Below are positions 26,671-35,193 of a stretch of 64,000 bases of DNA, in pieces. A program made the position numbers and the translations under genes. The notes under the pieces were generated by a model. The model saw only the letters and a program-made list of their open reading frames with translations. It was not told where the DNA came from and did not search any database. Positions within the stretch are counted from its first letter, which is position 1; each line of letters begins with the position of its first letter. The stretch is from Terriglobia bacterium (GTDB lineage Bacteria; Acidobacteriota; Terriglobia; Bryobacterales; UBA6623): NCBI GenBank assembly GCA_009838515.1, contig VXRL01000094.1, positions 1 through 64,000 of the forward strand, given 5' to 3'.

Positions 26671-27774
26671 TCAGCGGAAGCCGTCGCGCAGCTTGTCGAA
26701 GAAGCTCTCTTCTTCCGGGTCCCGGCCAGCTACGAGTGCGGCTCCGAGCTGCTCGAACAGCTCTCGCTGCTCGCTGCTGAGCTTCTTCGGGATCTGGACG
26801 TCCACGTGTGCGTAGAGGTCGCCGCGCCGACTGCTGCGCACGCGCTGGATGCCCTTGCCGCGCAATACCAGCCTGGCTCCCGATTGAGTGCCGGGCCTGA
26901 TGGTGTGGACTTCTTCTCCCTCGAGCGTCGGTATCGAGACCCTTGCGCCCAGTGCGGCTTGGGCGACATTGATCTGGACATGGCAGTGAATGTCAGCGTC
27001 CTCACGCTCGAAGACGTCGTGCTCGCGCACGTGAATCAAGACGTAGAGGTCACCGCGCGGGCCACCGTGGCTGCCGACCCCGCCCTCGCCCGACAGGCGC
27101 AGGCGCATTCCGTCGTCGACCCCTGCGGGAATATCCACCTTGCGCTTGCGCTGGACCTGTTGCACGCCGCGACCCCTGCAGGTCGAGCACGGATGCTGGA
27201 CGACCTGCCCGGTCCCGCGGCAGGACGAGCATGTGCGGCTCATCACGAAGAAGCCCTGCTGGGTACGCACCTGACCCCGGCCGTCGCAGCGGTTGCAACG
27301 TACCGGACGGGTTCCCGGCTCGGCACCAGTACCGTCGCAGCGCTCGCACGATTCGTTGCGCGGAATCTGGATTTCCTTGGAGCAGCCGAAGGCCGCATCC
27401 TCGAAATCAATCTCGAGTTCGTACAGCAAGTCTTCGCCGCTCTGGCCGCGCGAGCGGCCCCGGCGCGTGCCGGTGCCGAAGAATTCTCCGAAGAGGTCAC
27501 CGAAAATGTCGGGAAAGTCGTTGGCGTTGAAGCCGCCCATGCCGGCGCCCGCAAGCCCCTCATGGCCGTACTGGTCGTACAGTTGCCGCTTTTCCGGGTC
27601 ACTCAGGACGCTGTAGGCTTCGGAAGCCTCCTTGAATTTCTCCTCGGCTTCGCTGGAGCCCGGGTTGCGATCCGGGTGGTGCTTCATGGCGAGCTTGCGA
27701 TAGGCCCGCTTGCACTGGGCCTCGTCCGCCCCGCGCGGGACGCCGAGCACCTCGTAGTAGTCGCGCTTCTGCAC
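26671..27774 (-). CDS. dnaJ: DnaJ chaperone (Hsp40)
   Basis: The 367-residue protein has a J domain (residues 4-68, with HPD in [10 protein letters not shown]). A G/F-rich linker ([18 protein letters not shown]) follows, then four zinc-binding CxxCxGxG repeats ([32 protein letters not shown]) and the C-terminal substrate-binding barrel. DnaJ delivers unfolded proteins to DnaK and stimulates its ATPase. The gene starts with GTG, 33 bases after grpE, so grpE-dnaJ form an operon. dnaK and hrcA are not adjacent. Confidence 0.95.
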   Translation of the reverse strand: MQKRDYYEVLGVPRGADEAQCKRAYRKLAMKHHPDRNPGSSEAEEKFKEASEAYSVLSDPEKRQLYDQYGHEGLAGAGMGGFNANDFPDIFGDLFGEFFGTGTRRGRSRGQSGEDLLYELEIDFEDAAFGCSKEIQIPRNESCERCDGTGAEPGTRPVRCNRCDGRGQVRTQQGFFVMSRTCSSCRGTGQVVQHPCSTCRGRGVQQVQRKRKVDIPAGVDDGMRLRLSGEGGVGSHGGPRGDLYVLIHVREHDVFEREDADIHCHVQINVAQAALGARVSIPTLEGEEVHTIRPGTQSGARLVLRGKGIQRVRSSRRGDLYAHVDVQIPKKLSSEQRELFEQLGAALVAGRDPEEESFFDKLRDGFR

Positions 27775-27807
27775 CTTGCCGGCCCCTGGCCCCGGACCTT
27801 CCGGACG

Positions 27808-28398
27808 CTATTCCTTGACCGCGACCTTCACCATCGAGGCCCGCATGAGGCGGTCCTTGAAGCGGTAGCCCTTCTGGTAGACCTCGAGAATCTGTTGGTC
27901 CGACTGGTCTTCGGTGGCCGGCGCCCGGTCGACGGCGAAATGCAGGTTGGGGTCAAAGGTCTCGTGCTGGTCCACTTCCGCCAGGCCGGCCCGGGAGAAG
28001 ACCTCGAAAATGCGCCGGTGAATCAGCTCCAAGCCCTTCTTGATCTCGGCAGGGACGCCGTCGGCGTTGATGGCGCGCTCGAAATCATCGACGATCGGCA
28101 GCAGCGACTGAATGGTGTCCGAGGCGGCGTAGCGCACGACGCCCTCTTTCTCCTTTTGCAGCCGCTTGCGGATATTCTCGAAGTCCGCCTGCGAGCGCTG
28201 GAGCTTGGCCAGCATCTCGTCGCGCTCCTGACGCGCCGCCGAGAGTTGCTCCTGCAACTGCTCGACGTCGGGCTCGGGCTCGGCTTGTTCCGCAGGGGCG
28301 CTGCCGTCGCCATTCATGCTCTCCGGCACATCCGCCTGGTGGGCAGCCTCACCTGCAGTGCCCTCAGTCTCTTGGTCGATTCCCTCTTGCTCCGGCAT
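27808..28398 (-). CDS. grpE: GrpE nucleotide exchange factor
   Basis: The 196-residue protein has an acidic, disordered N-terminal part, a long coiled coil (about 45-105, VEQLQEQLSAARQERDEMLAKLQRSQADFENIRKR summarised by its heptads) and a C-terminal beta domain. The beta domain contains FEVFSRAGLAEVDQHETFDPNLH and the terminal VYQKGYRFKDRLMRASMVKVA, the GrpE signature. GrpE dimers release ADP from DnaK. It is the first gene of the grpE-dnaJ pair. No CIRCE element or clear heat-shock promoter could be seen in the 236-base upstream gap. Confidence 0.93.
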   Translation of the reverse strand: MPEQEGIDQETEGTAGEAAHQADVPESMNGDGSAPAEQAEPEPDVEQLQEQLSAARQERDEMLAKLQRSQADFENIRKRLQKEKEGVVRYAASDTIQSLLPIVDDFERAINADGVPAEIKKGLELIHRRIFEVFSRAGLAEVDQHETFDPNLHFAVDRAPATEDQSDQQILEVYQKGYRFKDRLMRASMVKVAVKE

Positions 28399-28634
28399 GC
28401 TTCAACAGGTTGCTAGTCGCCAAATTTCATCGTAGTACAGCACGTGGCGTCTCCTTGCGAGAGTGGCGGGAGTGTTGTCGCGTCGGCGCGAGTGCGCTGC
28501 CTGCACGGCGTCAGCCACTTTGCCCCGAAAGACTGCGCTGACAAGCGTAGCCTGCGCACTTCCGAACTGGACGCAGTCGTCAACCCTACGGCGAGTCAAG
28601 GAATCTAGTTCCTCGATGACGGCTCTGGCGCGGG

Positions 28635-30134
28635 CTATGGTTCGCCTTCGTCCTCGTCTTCGATGCCCGTGAATGGTTCTGCCAGGCCTTGTTCGCCAAA
28701 CTTCCGGATGATGGGCGAGGTGTCGCCGGTATCCAAGGCACTTTGGTAGTGGCTCACGGCGAGGTCGCGATTGCCGAAGATGTCGTGGATTCGCCCCATG
28801 TAAATGTGGGACATCGCGCGAATGCGCGTGTCGCTGTCGCCCTCGGCAGCAACGGCGAAGTGTTCCAGGGCCAGGTCCGGGTCCGCCTCGTCCAAGGCAA
28901 TGCGACCGAGTCCGTAGTTGGCCTGGCCGCGGCCCTTACCGTCTCCCTGCAGCACCCGTTCGTAGAGCTTGCGCGCCTCGTCCAGCTCGTTGAGTTGCAA
29001 CAACCCCTCGGCCTGGGAGAGTAGCTGGTCCTCTTCGGAGACCGCAGGACGGGCCACTCGTCGCGGCGCGGGCGCCTTACGCGTAGGGCGTTCGGCGAAT
29101 TTGACCTGCTGGATGCGCTCTGCCTCCTGGCGCACCCGGATGTCGTCGACTAAGGTCTCGTAGTAGCGACGGAAGGATTGGGGCTGCTTTTCGTACTCCG
29201 CCAGTTTCTCGTAGAAGTAGGGTGCCAGTATGAAGCCGTTGCGGGTGTGTTCCATGATGCGCTCGAGCTTCTTCTGTTCCGGCTCGTAGCGCATGCGCGT
29301 CTGGACAGCATGGGCTAGCGACTTGGTCAGCAGCAGCTGGAAGTTGGACTTGTAGGCATCGTCCAGGGCTGGTGCGTACAGCGCCATGCGAGAGAGCGAC
29401 TCCTTCTTGGCGACCACTTCCGCGTACCGAATGGACAGCCGGTCGAGCAGGTGTAGCAGATAGGCAGCGCGGATTTCCTCTGTGCGCACTTCCGACGAGG
29501 AGTGCACGACTATCTTCACATCGCCGCCGTAGGCACGCATGTTGATGCTGCCTGGCGCGGCTAGCAGGTCGAAGTAGACCTTGAAGCCACGCGCCTCCCG
29601 GCTTGCCGGGGGCACGCGCAGGTATCCGTTGATTTCGAAGACCGACTCGATCAGCGGGTCCTGATAGCGCAACATCGCCTCTTCATAGGCAGGCAGGTAC
29701 CGCTGCCAGAGGCCTTCGATGTCGGCGACTTCGTAGAATTCGCGCAGCAGAGCGGACAGGCCGCGAATCGCCCGCACATCGAGCGGCAGGTCCGTGGGGA
29801 CCTCGGCCCTGAGGTCGAAGAAGGGAGGCTCGCCGCACATGAGGGCGAACGAAATGTACTGTGACAGGTCGAGCTCCGAGTCTTGCAGCTTGTGCTGTTC
29901 GTAGTAGGTGCGCAGGCGGTTGCGCATGCCCGAATCGACGGATTCGAGTTCTTGACGGAGGGCCTTGCGGGCCGGGTGATCCGCTTCTGCCGAGAGGCCG
30001 TCGTCATAGCCGGCCGCGTTGATCGCTGCCATGACAGTGAACATGCGAATGTCGGCGATCAGTTGCTCTTCCGCCTGGGCGGATAGCGGCGCCGCCAGGA
30101 TCACGGCGGCCACGACGATGGAAAACGCCCTCAC
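28635..30134 (-). CDS. Secreted TPR-repeat protein of unknown function
   Basis: The GTG at 30134, with GAAGG 7 bases upstream, gives 499 residues and a signal peptide MRAFSIVVAAVILAAPLSAQA. The 806-residue track ORF extends through the antisense of accA and is not real there. The central region (30-340) is helical and unrecognised (AAGYDDGLSAEADHPARKAL, YEVADIEGLWQRYLPAYEEA). The last 120 residues contain about three TPR-like units (EGLLQLNELDEARKLYERVL, ALEHFAVAAEGDSD, IFGNRDLAVSHYQSALDTGD) and an acidic tail. It is probably a periplasmic scaffold. It is divergent from accA, with the two starts about 118 bases apart. Confidence 0.75.
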   Translation of the reverse strand: MRAFSIVVAAVILAAPLSAQAEEQLIADIRMFTVMAAINAAGYDDGLSAEADHPARKALRQELESVDSGMRNRLRTYYEQHKLQDSELDLSQYISFALMCGEPPFFDLRAEVPTDLPLDVRAIRGLSALLREFYEVADIEGLWQRYLPAYEEAMLRYQDPLIESVFEINGYLRVPPASREARGFKVYFDLLAAPGSINMRAYGGDVKIVVHSSSEVRTEEIRAAYLLHLLDRLSIRYAEVVAKKESLSRMALYAPALDDAYKSNFQLLLTKSLAHAVQTRMRYEPEQKKLERIMEHTRNGFILAPYFYEKLAEYEKQPQSFRRYYETLVDDIRVRQEAERIQQVKFAERPTRKAPAPRRVARPAVSEEDQLLSQAEGLLQLNELDEARKLYERVLQGDGKGRGQANYGLGRIALDEADPDLALEHFAVAAEGDSDTRIRAMSHIYMGRIHDIFGNRDLAVSHYQSALDTGDTSPIIRKFGEQGLAEPFTGIEDEDEGEP

Positions 30135-30251
30135 CAGCACGCCTTCAGTGTAGGCAACGAGGCTGGAGAAGGCTGCCGAACGGCGCTCGCGGCGCCTCTG
30201 GAGGAGCGCACCCGCCATACAATGGAAGGCGTGCCAGGAGCAGGCCGCCGA

Positions 30252-31130
30252 ATGGCGAAGCGTGTCCAAGAGCCCAGTGAGAATCCAGTGCCCGCCGCCG
30301 AGGGCGATCCCTCCACGGCTGCGGGGCGCTCCGCATGGGAGCACGTGCTGTTGGCCAGGCATCCGCAGCGGCCACACTCGCTGGACTACATCGCACGCCT
30401 GATCGACGGCTTTTCCGAGATTCACGGGGACCGCGCTTTCGGGGACGATCCCGCGATCGTGTGCGGGTTCGGATCCCTGCGCGGCAAGCAGGTCATGGCC
30501 ATCGGCCAGCAGAAGGGGCGCAAGACGGAAGAGCGCGTTCACCGCAACTTCGGCATGCCGCGCCCGGAGGGATACCGCAAGGCATTGCGCTCGATGAAGC
30601 TTGCGGAGAAATTCGGCCGGCCGATCATTACCCTGCTGGACACGCCGGGGGCTTATCCGGGCAAGGATGCCGAAGAGCGTGGCCAGGCCGAGGCGATCGC
30701 TCGAAACCTCTACGAGATGGCCAGCTTGAAGGTGCCCCTGGTCACGGCGTGCATTGGCGAGGGTGGCAGTGGCGGCGCCCTGGCGTTGGGTATGGGCAAT
30801 CGGGTCTTGATGATGGAGAACGCCGTTTACAGCGTGATCTCGCCCGAGAGCTGCGCGGCCATCGTATGGCGGGACTCCGGCAAGGCTGAGCTGGCGGCGA
30901 ACGCGTTGAAGCTGACGGCCGTGGATCTCAGGGATCTGGGCTTGGTGGACGAGATCATTCGCGAGCCGCAGGATGGCGCTCATGAGGACGTGGACCAAGC
31001 TGCGATTCTGCTCGGCGATGCCTTGGAGCGCAGCCTTGAAGCGCTCGCGGCCCAATCAGCGGACGAGCTAGTCGAGGGTCGCTACGAGAAATTCCGCAGG
31101 ATGGGCTCGTTCTTCGAAAATGTCCAGTGA
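30252..31130 (+). CDS. accA: Acetyl-CoA carboxylase carboxyltransferase subunit alpha
   Basis: I chose the ATG at 30252 because AGGAG lies 11 bases upstream, giving 292 residues. The ATG at 30222 (302 residues) has no site. The crotonase-fold domain carries LARHPQRPHSLDYIARLIDGF, QKGRKTEERVHRNFGMPRPEGYRKA, LLDTPGAYPGKDAEERGQ and GEGGSGGALALGMGN, all AccA hallmarks. It forms the carboxyltransferase with AccD and makes malonyl-CoA for fatty acid synthesis. The first 40 or so residues of the E. coli protein, an N-terminal helical part, are largely absent. No other acc gene is nearby. Confidence 0.94.
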   Translation: MAKRVQEPSENPVPAAEGDPSTAAGRSAWEHVLLARHPQRPHSLDYIARLIDGFSEIHGDRAFGDDPAIVCGFGSLRGKQVMAIGQQKGRKTEERVHRNFGMPRPEGYRKALRSMKLAEKFGRPIITLLDTPGAYPGKDAEERGQAEAIARNLYEMASLKVPLVTACIGEGGSGGALALGMGNRVLMMENAVYSVISPESCAAIVWRDSGKAELAANALKLTAVDLRDLGLVDEIIREPQDGAHEDVDQAAILLGDALERSLEALAAQSADELVEGRYEKFRRMGSFFENVQ

Positions 31131-31205
31131 CAGCGCAGGGGGCGATGTTGGCGTCGTGGCGACGCTGGGGGCTGGAGTCATGGCGCATTTAGTGGAGGAG
31201 AATCC

Positions 31206-32228
31206 ATGCCGGTAACTGCTCCTACGAAGTTTCTAGCCGCTTGCATGTCGATGCTTGTCTTGGCGGCTGGCCTTTCAGCCCAGGGCGGCACTGAAGCCTT
31301 GCCGAATCCCTATCGCATGGTGGAGGGTTGGGGCGAACTGCCCGAAGGAGCGCTGTGGGGCTCGTCCATCGGGATCATTCCAGACGGTGAGGGAGGGCTG
31401 TGGCTGCACCATCGCTCGGACCCGCCGATTATCAAGCTGGATTCGTCCGGCAAGGCCGTCAAGGCTTTCGGCGAGGGAATGTTCGTGCAGGCCCATGGCT
31501 TCTGCATGGACCAAGATGGCAACCTCTGGGCGGGCGACAGCGGCCCATTCTGGGACGACCCGTCCAAGGCGGGGCGGGGCTATCAGTTCTTCAAGTTCAG
31601 CCAAGACGGCGAGTTGCTCCTGACACTGGGCAAGGCTGGCGTGTCGAGGGCGGGCAAGGACACGTTCATTGCGCCGACCGCCTGTGCGGTGGCGCCGAAC
31701 GGCGACATCATCATTGCCGACGGCCATTTCCCGCGTCCCTCAACCAGCCAGCAGGACGGCGACCGGCTAATGCGCTTCACCAGCGATGGCGAGTATGTCA
31801 ACGAGTGGGGCAAGAAGGGCACTGGACCCAGCGAATTCGATGGTCCGCACGCGCTGGCGTTTGATTCGCGGGGCCGGCTGTTCGTGGCCGACCGCTCCAA
31901 CGACCGCGTCCAGATCTTCGATCAGGACATGAACTTCGTGGATGATTGGCGGCAGTTCGGGCGCCCCAGCGGGATCGCGATCATAGCCGGCGACTTCCTG
32001 TTCGTTTCCGATTCCGAGTCCGGCAAGACCATTGCCGGCGCCGTGCGCAATCCTGGCGGCGAGAACGGAATCCGAATCGGCAGAGCTGGGGACGGGGAGG
32101 TGCTGGTTTTCATCAGCGGGACCGATCCAGAGGGATTGGGGGCGGATGATCTCGGAAACGTCTTTGCCGGACTCACTAGACAGCCCCGCGCGAGCCCGCC
32201 GCTTCTGCAGAGATGGGTGAAGCGGTGA
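31206..32228 (+). CDS. Secreted NHL-repeat beta-propeller protein
   Basis: The 340-residue protein has a signal peptide (FLAACMSMLVLAAGLSAQG) and a run of about six NHL-type propeller blades. Examples are GSSIGIIPDGEGGLWLHHRS, AHGFCMDQDGNLWAGDSG, PTACAVAPNGDIIIADGHF and PHALAFDSRGRLFVADRSNDRVQIFD. The pattern resembles the peptidyl-alpha-hydroxyglycine lyase/NHL family common in secreted proteins of this phylum. Ligand or enzymatic activity cannot be read from sequence. The ribosome site GGAGGAGAATCC precedes the ATG. It is followed 13 bases later by the metal-binding secreted protein, so the two may be an operon. Confidence 0.83.
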   Translation: MPVTAPTKFLAACMSMLVLAAGLSAQGGTEALPNPYRMVEGWGELPEGALWGSSIGIIPDGEGGLWLHHRSDPPIIKLDSSGKAVKAFGEGMFVQAHGFCMDQDGNLWAGDSGPFWDDPSKAGRGYQFFKFSQDGELLLTLGKAGVSRAGKDTFIAPTACAVAPNGDIIIADGHFPRPSTSQQDGDRLMRFTSDGEYVNEWGKKGTGPSEFDGPHALAFDSRGRLFVADRSNDRVQIFDQDMNFVDDWRQFGRPSGIAIIAGDFLFVSDSESGKTIAGAVRNPGGENGIRIGRAGDGEVLVFISGTDPEGLGADDLGNVFAGLTRQPRASPPLLQRWVKR

Positions 32229-32241
32229 GCGGGGTCGGTTG

Positions 32242-33204
32242 ATGTCGCTGACATCGTTGCTGCCCCGCATCGCTTCGGAGTCTCGTCGGGCACGGCAGCG
32301 AGCCATGCGGTCGCTATTGGCTCTGGCCTTGCTGGCCTGGACTCCCCTGTTCGGACAGAGCGTTGTCGAGGGCTTGGAGTTGGACCTCGCGCCCCTCGAA
32401 GCGCTTCCGTTCGTCTGCCCGATGGACCCCGATATCAGGTCCGGGAGCGCAGGAGTCTGCTCCCGTTGCGGGATGCAACTCGTCTTCGGCCTGCCCGTGC
32501 CAGCCGAGTACCCGGTCCGATTGACGACTACTCCAGCAGCGGTTCGAGCGGGTGAGCCCGTGGAGTTGGGTTTCGAGGTCTTGCAGCCTGATAACGGGGA
32601 GCGCCAGACCGAATTCGAGCTTGTTCACGAGAAGCTCTTTCACCTGTTTTGGGTGAACCACGACCTTGAGGTGTTCCGGCACGAGCATCCCACGCTTGGC
32701 GACGACGGCATCTTTCGGATCGAAACGACGTTCGACCGACCCGGCGTGTATCGGCTAATGGGCGACTTCTACCCGACCGGCGGGACTCCCCAGATGATTC
32801 CGATGACGTTGACCACGGCGGGATTCGAGGAGCCGTTGGAGATGCTGGCTCCTCGCCTGGCCGCCGATAGAGAGCCCAAGCGCGGCCGCAACGTCAAGGT
32901 CTCTCTGCGCACCGATCCGCCTGAGCCGTTAGCGGGTCTTCTGACGCTGCTGTTTTTTGAGCTCAACACCGCCCGGGGGCTGCAGAAGTACTTGGGCGCA
33001 TGGGCGCACATGCTCGCGGTCAAGGACGATCTGATCACGATGATGCACGGTCACCCCAGCATTGCCGATGGCGGCAAGCTGATCCAGATGAATGTGATCT
33101 TCCCGGAACCGGGCATGTACCGAGTGTGGGTGCAGGTACGGCGCAAGGGGAAGGTCAGCACGCTCCCGTTCACGGTAGAGGTGAGCGGGCTGCCATCGCT
33201 CTGA
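32242..33204 (+). CDS. Secreted protein with heavy-metal-binding (CPMDP...CxxCGM) motif
   Basis: From the ATG at 32242 the product is 320 residues. An ATG at 32305 (299 residues, MRSLLALALLAWTPLFGQ) fits the signal peptide better but has no ribosome site. Just after the leader lies FVCPMDPDIRSGSAGVCSRCGMQLV, the short heavy-metal-binding domain found in copper and silver efflux proteins. The remainder (about 90-320) is beta-rich with HLFWVNHDLEVFRHEHP and AHMLAVKDDLITMMHGHP, histidine patches that could also bind metal. A periplasmic copper-related role is plausible. No efflux pump is adjacent. Confidence 0.78.
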   Translation: MSLTSLLPRIASESRRARQRAMRSLLALALLAWTPLFGQSVVEGLELDLAPLEALPFVCPMDPDIRSGSAGVCSRCGMQLVFGLPVPAEYPVRLTTTPAAVRAGEPVELGFEVLQPDNGERQTEFELVHEKLFHLFWVNHDLEVFRHEHPTLGDDGIFRIETTFDRPGVYRLMGDFYPTGGTPQMIPMTLTTAGFEEPLEMLAPRLAADREPKRGRNVKVSLRTDPPEPLAGLLTLLFFELNTARGLQKYLGAWAHMLAVKDDLITMMHGHPSIADGGKLIQMNVIFPEPGMYRVWVQVRRKGKVSTLPFTVEVSGLPSL

Positions 33205-33313
33205 TCTGCAGCCCTACTCCGCGCGGCCGGCCCAAGCGAACCTAGGCTGGGGGCCTGATACCCGATAGGTGACCCGCAAGGGGAGGGAGGGACCGGACCA
33301 TCGTCGGACGGCC

Positions 33314-33376
33314 TTGACAGATCCTGATAAATCGGAGTGTATTCCGAGTTAGTTGACCTAATTCGGAATACACTCC
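33314..33376 (+). promoter_or_regulatory. Promoter with overlapping perfect inverted repeat
   Basis: TTGACA at 33314-33319 is followed after 18 bases by TGTATT. The region overlaps a perfect 14-base inverted repeat, GGAGTGTATTCCGA (33334-33347) with TCGGAATACACTCC (33363-33376). An operator on top of a -10 is typical of an autoregulated gene. The gene directly downstream is the broken AAA ATPase. Confidence 0.6.
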
Positions 33377-33381
33377 TGCTT

Positions 33382-33613
33382 GTGAGCTACGAGAGAATCC
33401 TCAGCCTGGAACTTCCTCAGGGACAGTCGGCCTTCCTCTGGGGGCCGCGCAAGACAGGAAAGTCCACGCTGCTTCGCTAGCGATTCCGCGAGACACGAGA
33501 GAAGGGATCGACGAAACTGAGGCGCTTCTGGATCCGGACCTTGCTCAGCGGGGAGTCACGCTGGAACAGCGCGAGAGCTTGGTTCTGTTAGCGTTGGTCC
33601 TTGGATCGACAAC
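33382..33613 (+). pseudogene. Truncated AAA-family ATPase (DUF4143-type) fragment
   Basis: A GTG at 33382 opens a frame reading SYERILSLELPQGQSAFLWG then GPRKTGKSTLLR, the N-terminus and Walker A of the DUF4143-linked AAA ATPases. An in-frame TAG at 33478-33480 interrupts it after 32 codons, followed by RFRETREK, so a GAG-to-TAG change is likely. The remaining 130 bases no longer resemble the family, and the ATPase body, arginine finger and DUF4143 domain are absent. It is therefore a deletion remnant. Its promoter and operator remain intact upstream. Confidence 0.75.
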
Positions 33614-33853
33614 ATGATCAGGACGCAGATTTCCCTAGACCATGAACTGTACAGTCGAGCCAAGTCGATGGCGAGACGACAGGAGATTTCGCTGGCCGAA
33701 TTGTGTCGGAGGAGCTTGCGCGAAACGGTTTCCCAGGAACCGGTAGACAGGCCATGGATGGCATTCGCCGGAATACTTGACGGAGAGCGGGACGACAGTG
33801 AATCCGTCGATGACGTGGTTTACCGTCACGACATGCCACGAAATCTGGAATAG
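33614..33853 (+). CDS. Ribbon-helix-helix antitoxin
   Basis: The 79-residue protein begins MIRTQISLDHELYSRAKSMARRQEISLAELCRRSLRE, a ribbon-helix-helix DNA-binding domain in which the first strand and two helices are clear. The acidic C-terminal tail (DDSESVDDVVYRHDMP) is typical of the toxin-binding part of RHH antitoxins. The gene ends in TAGTG, and the overlapping GTG opens a 23-codon stub of a PIN toxin. The antitoxin is complete, whereas its partner is not. It would be expected to repress its own promoter. Confidence 0.75.
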   Translation: MIRTQISLDHELYSRAKSMARRQEISLAELCRRSLRETVSQEPVDRPWMAFAGILDGERDDSESVDDVVYRHDMPRNLE

Positions 33854-33924
33854 TGTGCCTCGAGACGGGAATCTACATCGCGCTGCTGGACTGGGACGCT
33901 GCGTTTGGTAGCGGGCTGGCGTAG
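33853..33924 (+). pseudogene. Stub of a PIN-domain toxin
   Basis: A GTG overlapping the antitoxin stop opens CLETGIYIALLDWDAA and then ends at TAG after 23 codons. PIN toxins start with a strand and D-T-G/N motif followed by ALLD, so LETGIYIALLD fits. The catalytic Asp is replaced by Glu and the remaining 100 or so residues are missing. Confidence 0.5.
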
Positions 33925-33963
33925 GGTGGACGCGGAACCGATCTCTTTACTAACAGGTCCATC

Positions 33964-34221
33964 ATGGCACTCAACATCAAGAACGACGAGACGTGCCTGC
34001 TCGCCCGCGAATTGGCTCGACTGACCGGCGAGACCATGACGGGTGCGATCACCGTTGCGCTGCGCGAACGCTTAGAGCGTGAGCGGCATCGCCGCCGTGC
34101 AGACGCTTTAGCCGGCGAGCTTCATGCGATCGGACAGCGCTGCGCCAGCATATTGAAGCCAGGGCCTTCAGCCGTGGAACATGGCGAGTTGCTCTATGAC
34201 GAGAGAGGATTGCCTAAGTGA
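33964..34221 (+). CDS. VapB-type (PSK family) antitoxin
   Basis: This 85-residue protein starts MALNIKNDETCLLARELARLTGETMTGAITVALRERLERER, the signature of VapB antitoxins of the PSK/Rv0623 family. An N-terminal DNA-binding strand-helix-helix is followed by a basic helix. The C-terminal part (SILKPGPSAVEHGELLYDERGLPK) contains the toxin-binding LLYDERGLP motif. Its AAGTGA end overlaps the GTG start of a VapC fragment, as expected for a vapBC operon. The antitoxin is intact but the toxin is truncated. Confidence 0.88.
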   Translation: MALNIKNDETCLLARELARLTGETMTGAITVALRERLERERHRRRADALAGELHAIGQRCASILKPGPSAVEHGELLYDERGLPK

Positions 34222-34343
34222 TCTTCGATTCGTCCGCTATCCTCGCCGTCGTCGTCCTACCCAGATCTTGCACGTCTATCACCTTTGCTCCTTGGGCCAA
34301 GCTAGTCTGGCCGGGGGGTGAGTTCATTAGTAGATCGATGTAG
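34218..34343 (+). pseudogene. Truncated VapC-type PIN toxin
   Basis: The frame opens with GTG overlapping the VapB stop and reads VIFDSSAILAVVV, the canonical N-terminus of VapC with the catalytic Asp in DSSA. It then diverges and stops at TAG after 41 codons. The rest of the PIN domain with the other acidic residues is missing. The junction after the 13th codon suggests a deletion. Confidence 0.75.
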
Positions 34344-34423
34344 CTGTGTTCATCCACGGTGCCTCTCGCCATGGAACTGAACATCCGCGAATCGCGCAAG
34401 CCGGCACGCGCAGCTGATCTGAA

Positions 34424-34452
34424 TTGCTTTTTTATCGCGGATACGCTATAAA
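34424..34452 (+). promoter_or_regulatory. Sigma-70 promoter of higBA-type pair
   Basis: TTGCTT is followed by exactly 17 bases and TATAAA. The latter ends 8 bases before the TTG chosen as the toxin start, so the transcript would have almost no leader. Confidence 0.6.
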
Positions 34453-34459
34453 CCAATGG

Positions 34460-34777
34460 TTGGAATGGTCGGTTGAAACTGTCGTCGCATCCGATGCCGA
34501 AATCGCAGCGTTACCAACCAAGCTTCGGGCTCGGTTGGTCCGCCTGCTGGAAATGGTTGAGAATGTCGGCCTCGAACAGCTTCGCGAGCCTCATGTCAGG
34601 CATCTGGAGGGAAAGCTCTGGGAGTTGCGGGCGAAGTCGCGAGATGGGATCGCCAGAGGGATCTACGTGACCGTCACGGGACGGCGCGTCATAGTTCTCC
34701 ATGTATTCGTCAAGACATCGCGGCGCACGCCGCGGCAAGCGTTAGCGACGGCCAAGGAGCGAATGAAGCAGGTGTAA
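34460..34777 (+). CDS. RelE/HigB-type (Gp49-like) toxin
   Basis: From a TTG at 34460 the product is 105 residues (LEWSVETVVASDAEIAAL). The track ORF from 34424 begins inside the promoter and is less likely, though the start is not settled. The body KLRARLVRLLEMVENVGLEQL, HVRHLEGKLWELRAKSRDGIARGIYV and VIVLHVFVKTSRRTPRQALATAKERM matches phage Gp49/HigB-type RelE-fold toxins, which cleave mRNA on ribosomes. It retains the basic C-terminal residues used for catalysis. The downstream antitoxin gene begins 1 base after the stop. Unlike the PIN systems around it, this pair looks complete. Confidence 0.85.
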   Translation: MEWSVETVVASDAEIAALPTKLRARLVRLLEMVENVGLEQLREPHVRHLEGKLWELRAKSRDGIARGIYVTVTGRRVIVLHVFVKTSRRTPRQALATAKERMKQV

Positions 34778-34778
34778 C

Positions 34779-35063
34779 ATGGCGAAATTGAAGGATCTGA
34801 AAGAGCGTTTCATGAAAGACCCGGCGTTCCGTGAGGAATACGCGCGGGCAGACGAAGAGTATGCGTTGGTGGAGGCAATGGTCCATGCCCGCACGGCCGC
34901 GAAGTTGACACAAGCCGAACTGGCAGCGCGTATCGGCACTACACAGTCGGCGATTGCAAGGCTGGAGGGAGGCAGGCTTTCGCCGTCGGTCCGGACCCTG
35001 CGCCGGTATGCCGAAGCAACAGGTATGCGGCTGACGTTCGGATTTGAGCGCGCCGACGGTTGA
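34779..35063 (+). CDS. HigA-type XRE-family antitoxin
   Basis: The 94-residue protein has a helical N-terminal segment (LKERFMKDPAFREEYARADEEYALVEAMVHAR). A Cro/C1-type helix-turn-helix follows (KLTQAELAARIGTTQSAIARLEGGRLSPSVRTLRRYAEA). The length and layout are those of HigA antitoxins encoded just after HigB/RelE toxins. It should neutralise the toxin and repress the promoter upstream. The gene starts immediately after the toxin stop. Confidence 0.9.
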   Translation: MAKLKDLKERFMKDPAFREEYARADEEYALVEAMVHARTAAKLTQAELAARIGTTQSAIARLEGGRLSPSVRTLRRYAEATGMRLTFGFERADG

Positions 35064-35193
35064 GCGCTCGCACGTACGCGTGCCCCCGTCGGAAGCCTGC
35101 TATCGAGCAACGGATTCGACCTTAGCGGCTATCGGTATCAGGATTCGCCGGCTAGGTTGCTAGCCGACGTATTGATCGCGCCTGCAGAGACAG

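Noticed and set aside
26638-28416. 592-residue plus-strand ORF opposite dnaJ and grpE
   Set aside because: It spans two real genes on the other strand and has a biased repeat-like composition caused by reverse complementing them.
28399-28634. CIRCE or heat-shock promoter before grpE
   Set aside because: No TTAGCACTC-N9-GAGTGCTAA or sigma-32-like pair could be found.
28635-31055. 806-residue ORF on the minus strand
   Set aside because: Only the part from 30134 downward is coding. The upstream 307 codons run antisense to accA and show no family features.
33205-33313. Intrinsic terminator after the metal-binding protein
   Set aside because: GC-rich segments are present but there is no stem followed by a U-run.
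34214-34456. 80-residue minus-strand ORF opposite the VapC remnant
   Set aside because: No recognisable family, it overlaps the VapB end and the higBA-type promoter, and the plus-strand explanation is better supported.
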